64,000 nucleotides of DNA from Endomicrobiales bacterium. Its GTDB lineage: Bacteria > Elusimicrobiota > Endomicrobiia > Endomicrobiales > JAFGGC01. Below are positions 60,751 through 64,000 of the stretch, one piece after another. The DNA lies in the NCBI GenBank assembly GCA_016930715.1, contig JAFGGC010000034.1, positions 16,337-80,336 on the forward strand. The letters are read 5' to 3'. The position numbers and the translations under genes were made by a program. The notes under the pieces are model-generated. The model did not search any database, was not told the DNA's origin, and was given only the letters and a program-made list of their open reading frames with translations. The first letter of the stretch is position 1, and each line of letters opens with the position of its first letter.

Positions 60751-62391
60751 ATGACCACCAACATCAAACCTCTACAATTATCCGCGGTGCTTCTCATTTC
60801 GTTTGTTTCTTTCTCGCTGGCCTACCACTGGGAAATACTGAATCCATTTAACATAGACTGGCTGATGACCCGTATCGACCGGGCGATGACCTACCTCGGA
60901 TGGCTGTTCTTCAAGAACGGGAGCTGGTCGCTCCCTCTGGGGAGCATACCGGAATACTTCTATCCCGCGGGAAGCACGGTGGGCTTCACGGACTCGATAC
61001 CTCTTCTGGCGTTTTTCTTCAAGCCGTTCGTCGGCGGATTCGCGGGCGATTTCCAGTATTTCGGCGCGTGGCTGCTGGCGTGTTTCCTTCTTCAGGGGGT
61101 GTTCGCCTGGTTTCTTTCGAAAGAGATTTTGAAAAACGGATGGGTCAGGGTCCTTGCGGCCGCCTTTTTCGCCTTCAGCCCGGTGATGCTGATGAGAAGG
61201 GCGCACCTGTCGCTCAACGCGCACTGGATCATACTTGCCTCATTGTGGCTGATCCTGTCAAGAAACGCGCCGGAAGGAAGAAAGCGTGTTGTTTTTTTCT
61301 GCGTTCTGGCAGTCCTGGGGGCGCTGGTGCACCCGTATCTTTCGCTGATGGTTTTCGCCGTGTTCCTTGCCGATATTGTCGGCGAGGTTGCCGTCAGGAG
61401 GCGGCCGGTCTTGGAATACTCCGTGTATTTTACCGCGTGCGCCGTTCTCGTTGTATTTTTATGGAAACTGATGGGTTATTTTGACTTGCCTCTTGCGACC
61501 CGGATGACATCGGTGAACTACGGCGAGTACGCGATGAACCTGAACTCGTTTTTCAATCCCGTCGGCACGTCAAGATTGCTTCCCGATTCCCCGCTTTATT
61601 ACGAGGGGCAGTGGGAGGGCTACGCCTATCTCGGCGCGGGGATGATGGTTTTGTGCGCCGCCGCGGTTGTTTTCATTTTCAGGGATAAAGGCGCGTTCGT
61701 CGGCGGGATAAAGAAGCACTATCCCGTGGTCGCCGCGGCGGTTCTGATGGCGCTTTTCGCGCTTGGCCCGGAGGTAACGGCTGGCAAGGCGCTACTGTTC
61801 AAGATAGGGCGCTCCGGCGTTATAGAGTACCTCTCCCAGACGATGAGGGCCGGCGGGAGGTTCGTCTGGGTGTTGTACTATCTGGTCGTTTTTTTCGCGC
61901 TGAAAGCGTCTGTCCTGCTGGCGAAAAAGCCGGCAAGGGCGGTATGCCTGCTTTCCCTGGCGCTGGCGCTCCAGCTGTGGGACATCTCACCGCTTTTTAT
62001 GCGCCTGTATTCGCCCCTTCCCGGCAGGGAATGGGTGTCGATAGACGAGGCGAAATGGCGGGAGGCGCTTAAAGGGTATGAAAAACTTTATTTCTGCCCG
62101 CCGGGTCTGTTGAGCTACGAAAAGGATTTCGATTTCGGTCAGTTCGTATATCTCGCGGGGATAAACCGTATGGTTGTAAACACCGGGCGGATCACGAGGG
62201 GCAATGTTGACAGGATTAACGCCTACATATTCGATTTCTGCGATAAAACCGCCAAAGGCGGGTTTGAGCCCGACGCGCTCTACGTGCTGGGCGGGCCCGC
62301 AAAGGAATCGGTCATAGAAGCCGTCAGGAAATACCGGAAGGTGTTCTATCTGGACGGCTACGCCCTCGCCAGCGGCAGGCCGGGTGGTTGA
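60751..62391 (+). CDS. Polytopic membrane protein, DUF6311/GT-C-like
   Basis: 546 residues, about 11-12 helices, then a soluble C-terminal part (about 430-546). YFYPAGSTVGFTDSIPL near residue 72, followed by LLACFLLQGVFAWFLSKEIL and SPVMLMRRAHLSLNAHWI, are features I associate with the DUF6311 family of GT-C-fold proteins. The function is not established; a polyprenyl-linked glycosyltransferase is possible. It follows the SGNH hydrolase gene by 15 bases and may modify the same glycan. Confidence 0.7.
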   Translation: MTTNIKPLQLSAVLLISFVSFSLAYHWEILNPFNIDWLMTRIDRAMTYLGWLFFKNGSWSLPLGSIPEYFYPAGSTVGFTDSIPLLAFFFKPFVGGFAGDFQYFGAWLLACFLLQGVFAWFLSKEILKNGWVRVLAAAFFAFSPVMLMRRAHLSLNAHWIILASLWLILSRNAPEGRKRVVFFCVLAVLGALVHPYLSLMVFAVFLADIVGEVAVRRRPVLEYSVYFTACAVLVVFLWKLMGYFDLPLATRMTSVNYGEYAMNLNSFFNPVGTSRLLPDSPLYYEGQWEGYAYLGAGMMVLCAAAVVFIFRDKGAFVGGIKKHYPVVAAAVLMALFALGPEVTAGKALLFKIGRSGVIEYLSQTMRAGGRFVWVLYYLVVFFALKASVLLAKKPARAVCLLSLALALQLWDISPLFMRLYSPLPGREWVSIDEAKWREALKGYEKLYFCPPGLLSYEKDFDFGQFVYLAGINRMVVNTGRITRGNVDRINAYIFDFCDKTAKGGFEPDALYVLGGPAKESVIEAVRKYRKVFYLDGYALASGRPGG

Positions 62392-62462
62392 ACAGGTTGT
62401 TTTCTTGTCCGAAACGGTGTCAGGCTGTAGGAAACTGAATAAAAAGTGTCGGTTTGAGGGGG

Positions 62463-62491
62463 TTGACAAGGAAAAAATGAAGTGGTAACAT
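62463..62491 (+). promoter_or_regulatory. Strong promoter of a putative small RNA
   Basis: Perfect TTGACA (62463-62468), 17-base spacer, TAACAT (62486-62491). No protein gene of more than 26 codons starts before the terminator 105 bases further on. Confidence 0.65.
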
Positions 62492-62497
62492 TTTATA

Positions 62498-62634
62498 GGC
62501 AGTTCAAATTAGGGGAAGATAGCCAAACAACAAATCCAAAACGAAAGTAGACAAAACATGGGGATGGGTGTCTATTTGTGCAAGAGATGTGAATCCCGGG
62601 AGCAAGCAGTTGGCTTGCTTGCGGGTTTTTTTTT
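62498..62634 (+). ncRNA. Putative small RNA of about 135 nt, unknown class
   Basis: Bounded by the promoter above and an intrinsic terminator. Internal hairpin: TAGACA (62548-62553) with TGTCTA (62569-62574) and a G-rich loop (catggggatggg). The 5' part is A-rich and open (gccaaacaacaaatccaaaa). It lacks the signatures I know for SRP RNA (GGAA tetraloop with AGCAG), 6S, tmRNA, RNase P and c-di-GMP riboswitches. A 26-codon frame beginning ATGGGG at 62558 runs through the terminator and encodes a CKRCE motif; translation seems unlikely. It could also be an attenuated leader of the lipoprotein gene at 62783. Confidence 0.5.
62595..62634 (+). terminator. Intrinsic terminator
   Basis: CCCG (62595-62598) pairs with CGGG (62622-62625), and AGCAAGC (62601-62607) pairs with GCTTGCT (62613-62619), around an AGTTG loop, with nine T's after the stem (62626-62634). 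Confidence 0.8.
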
Positions 62635-62717
62635 ATAAGTTGACCCTCAAGGTTTCGGCCGCAGGTGGCGTGGGTAAAGTAAGTTGTTTTGAGCTTGGAA
62701 TAGGTGAAAAGTATTTT

Positions 62718-62746
62718 TTGACATCAAACGGGCAAGATGGTTGAAT
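62718..62746 (+). promoter_or_regulatory. Candidate promoter of the lipoprotein gene
   Basis: TTGACA (62718-62723), 17 bases, TTGAAT (62741-62746), 36 bases before the ATG at 62783. The -10 is weak. Confidence 0.45.
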
Positions 62747-62782
62747 AGCTAAATAACGTATTTTTGAAAGGTGACGATTAGA

Positions 62783-63790
62783 ATGAAAAGAACAAATCAA
62801 CGACAAGATGGCAACAGAGTATTAGTCTGTGTTCTGCTGTCTACACTGACGGTATTCCTTTGCATGCACTCCTGCGCCCGACAGAAGGCGGACGGTGTAG
62901 ATATGGGAAAAGTAAAGAAGTTTATAAAAGAAACATCCGTATTTATTAAAAATTATCCAAATCCGTATGATTGGGATGTTAAGATTGTGAAAGAATATAA
63001 AGAAGTAAAGCTAAATGAGAAAGAATATTTAAAGGTACAGGATATTCTAGCAAATAAAATGAATATATTGGATGAGAATAACTGGGCAATGGATAAAGAT
63101 AGGGAACAATGGATAAAGTATCTGACATGTATATCAGCAAGAGATAAATTGATGGGCATATGGGAAAAGACCCTCACGGAAGAGCAAATAGTAATGGGGA
63201 AAATTAGACAATTGATAATAGATGATAAAAGGACACAGCAAACCAGAATAATATGGGTCAAAAAGTTAGAAGATTATTTAGTTGGTGTTAAAAACAAGAA
63301 AAAGAACTTTTCATATAGGAAAAGAAATGAAGTAATGAATGAATTGATTGACATATTTACAAATAATAAAAATAGTAATGAATTACGATACTATGCTGCT
63401 AAAGCATGGGTTTATGGGGAAACAAGGGAAGATATAATAAATAAGGAATTTGAAATGCTAAAAAAGGATGAATACGTGTTTGAAAAGGTGGGGTCTGATT
63501 TATGGTTTTTAAACAGACCGATAAAAAAAGAAGGGAAATTGCATGTCGAAATGTTTGAAGTGTTAGAAAACAGTATAAAATATCCAGAAGGGGTCGTTAA
63601 GGGTGCATTGGAATATTTTATTAGAGATTCTATGAGTTTTAGGGATGATTCGGGTGGAGCAAGAAGGGAAAGACTTAAACGGGTATTGAGTGAAATGGTT
63701 GCTAATAGCAAGAAAAGAGAGATTTGTAGCAGATCTGCACAGCTATTGGAATATATACAAAAAAATGAATCAAGGGGGAAGTATAAATGA
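62783..63790 (+). CDS. Putative lipoprotein of unknown function
   Basis: 335 residues from the ATG at 62783, with gaaaggtgac upstream. Signal sequence with a lipobox-like end (CMHSC, C about residue 32). The mature part is helical and charged with no recognised domain; the repeated helical pairs late in the protein (NELRYYAAKAWVYGET, VVKGALEYFIRDS, RSAQLLEYIQKN) suggest HEAT-like repeats. Strongly AT-rich compared with region 3, so likely acquired or from a variable region. The next gene starts in its ATGA. Confidence 0.65.
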   Translation: MKRTNQRQDGNRVLVCVLLSTLTVFLCMHSCARQKADGVDMGKVKKFIKETSVFIKNYPNPYDWDVKIVKEYKEVKLNEKEYLKVQDILANKMNILDENNWAMDKDREQWIKYLTCISARDKLMGIWEKTLTEEQIVMGKIRQLIIDDKRTQQTRIIWVKKLEDYLVGVKNKKKNFSYRKRNEVMNELIDIFTNNKNSNELRYYAAKAWVYGETREDIINKEFEMLKKDEYVFEKVGSDLWFLNRPIKKEGKLHVEMFEVLENSIKYPEGVVKGALEYFIRDSMSFRDDSGGARRERLKRVLSEMVANSKKREICSRSAQLLEYIQKNESRGKYK

Positions 63791-63921
63791 AGAAAGCATT
63801 ATTATTGTCCGGTTTTGTAGCATTGATGATAATTTCATGTCCACTAAGAGGAAATTCCCTGGAAAAGGGAGATGCCGTATTTCGTGATTTGCCAATGCTA
63901 AAATACTTAGAATTAAAGTAG
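63787..63921 (+). CDS. Small secreted protein, 44 residues
   Basis: ATG at 63787 overlaps the upstream stop as ATGA; TAG at 63919-63921. It begins with a hydrophobic signal (MKKALLLSGFVALMIIS) and a cysteine at residue 18, so it may be a tiny lipoprotein. The mature end (NSLEKGDAVFRDLPMLKYLE) has no recognised family. It may be the truncated start of a longer gene. Shown by ORF structure and coupling only. Confidence 0.45.
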   Translation: MKKALLLSGFVALMIISCPLRGNSLEKGDAVFRDLPMLKYLELK

Positions 63922-63971
63922 TCGGGTTTGTCAAGGCCAGTCTTTGACCTGTATTAAGGTGTAAACGTCTT

Positions 63972-64000
63972 TTGCCTGAGAGACGTCGCTTTTCAGGCAA
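63972..64000. repeat. Inverted repeat at the window end
   Basis: TTGCCTGA (63972-63979) and TCAGGCAA (63993-64000) are perfectly complementary around 13 bases. It may be a terminator, whose T-run would fall outside the window, or the end of a mobile element; neither can be shown here. Confidence 0.45.

Noticed and set aside
1..64000. tRNA, rRNA or insertion sequence
   Set aside because: I found no cloverleaf with a TTC-type loop, no rRNA-like segment and no transposase-like protein in any frame.

Overview
The window reads as chromosomal DNA from an uncultured Gram-negative bacterium. LPS and O-antigen type genes, a Tol-Pal envelope module, many lipoproteins, dapL, a uvrA/recA pair and about 50-55% GC over most of its length fit a phylum such as Omnitrophota or a neighbour. 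That placement is inference: no rRNA or tRNA gene is present to fix it. Genes are tightly packed and often overlap by ATGA, and TTG and GTG starts are common.

Region 1 (1-23496, all + strand) is a surface-polysaccharide locus. It runs: methyltransferase (cut by the window edge), a capsule-type transferase, a Wzx-like flippase, a CDP-3,6-dideoxyhexose cassette (rfbF, rfbG, rfbH, a 3,5-epimerase-like cupin and an SDR reductase, best read as CDP-ascarylose synthesis), glycosyltransferases of families GT2, GT9 and GT4, two O-antigen ligase/polymerase-like proteins, a frameshifted GT39-like protein with a duplicated C-terminal module, a WecG/TagA transferase, capF and a capG-like epimerase (UDP-FucNAc branch), a secreted tail-collar-domain protein, a DegT aminotransferase and a WbpA-type dehydrogenase.

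Region 2 (23497-35771): recA with its own promoter; a convergent minus-strand operon for polyprenyl-phosphate-linked glycosylation (GT9, Dpm1-like GT2, and a GT39-PAP2 fusion); larE; an Orn/Lys/Arg decarboxylase behind a long leader; a DksA-like zinc-finger protein; a minus-strand group (MFS transporter, metallophosphoesterase, prepilin peptidase); and a receiver/HD-GYP protein whose promoter predicts a nearly leaderless mRNA.

Region 3 (35772-55293) is mostly housekeeping: pfkA behind a structured leader, a cyclic-nucleotide-binding protein, tyrS with a composition break near its 3' end, a broken nucleotidyltransferase with a small partner, an LpoB/COG3014/LPP20 lipoprotein cluster, an FAH-family hydrolase, dapL, folK, panB, a GNAT protein, panC, two stand-alone HAMP-type membrane proteins flanking nadB and a histidine kinase, then uvrA.

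Region 4 (55294-64000): a promoter and the order pal-cpoB-tolA-like-tolB without tolQR, a short pyruvate kinase lacking the C-terminal domain, an SGNH hydrolase, a DUF6311-like membrane protein, a strong orphan promoter-terminator pair that outlines an unknown small RNA of about 135 nt, and AT-rich lipoprotein genes.

Several families of short inverted intergenic repeats recur (ATTACACAGATT type four times; TTTCTAAT, GGTAAA and TTCGTAGT types once each). The best candidates for something undescribed are the small RNA at 62498-62634, the pfkA and speA leaders, the GT39-PAP2 fusion, the duplicated GT39 C-terminal module and the stand-alone HAMP proteins.
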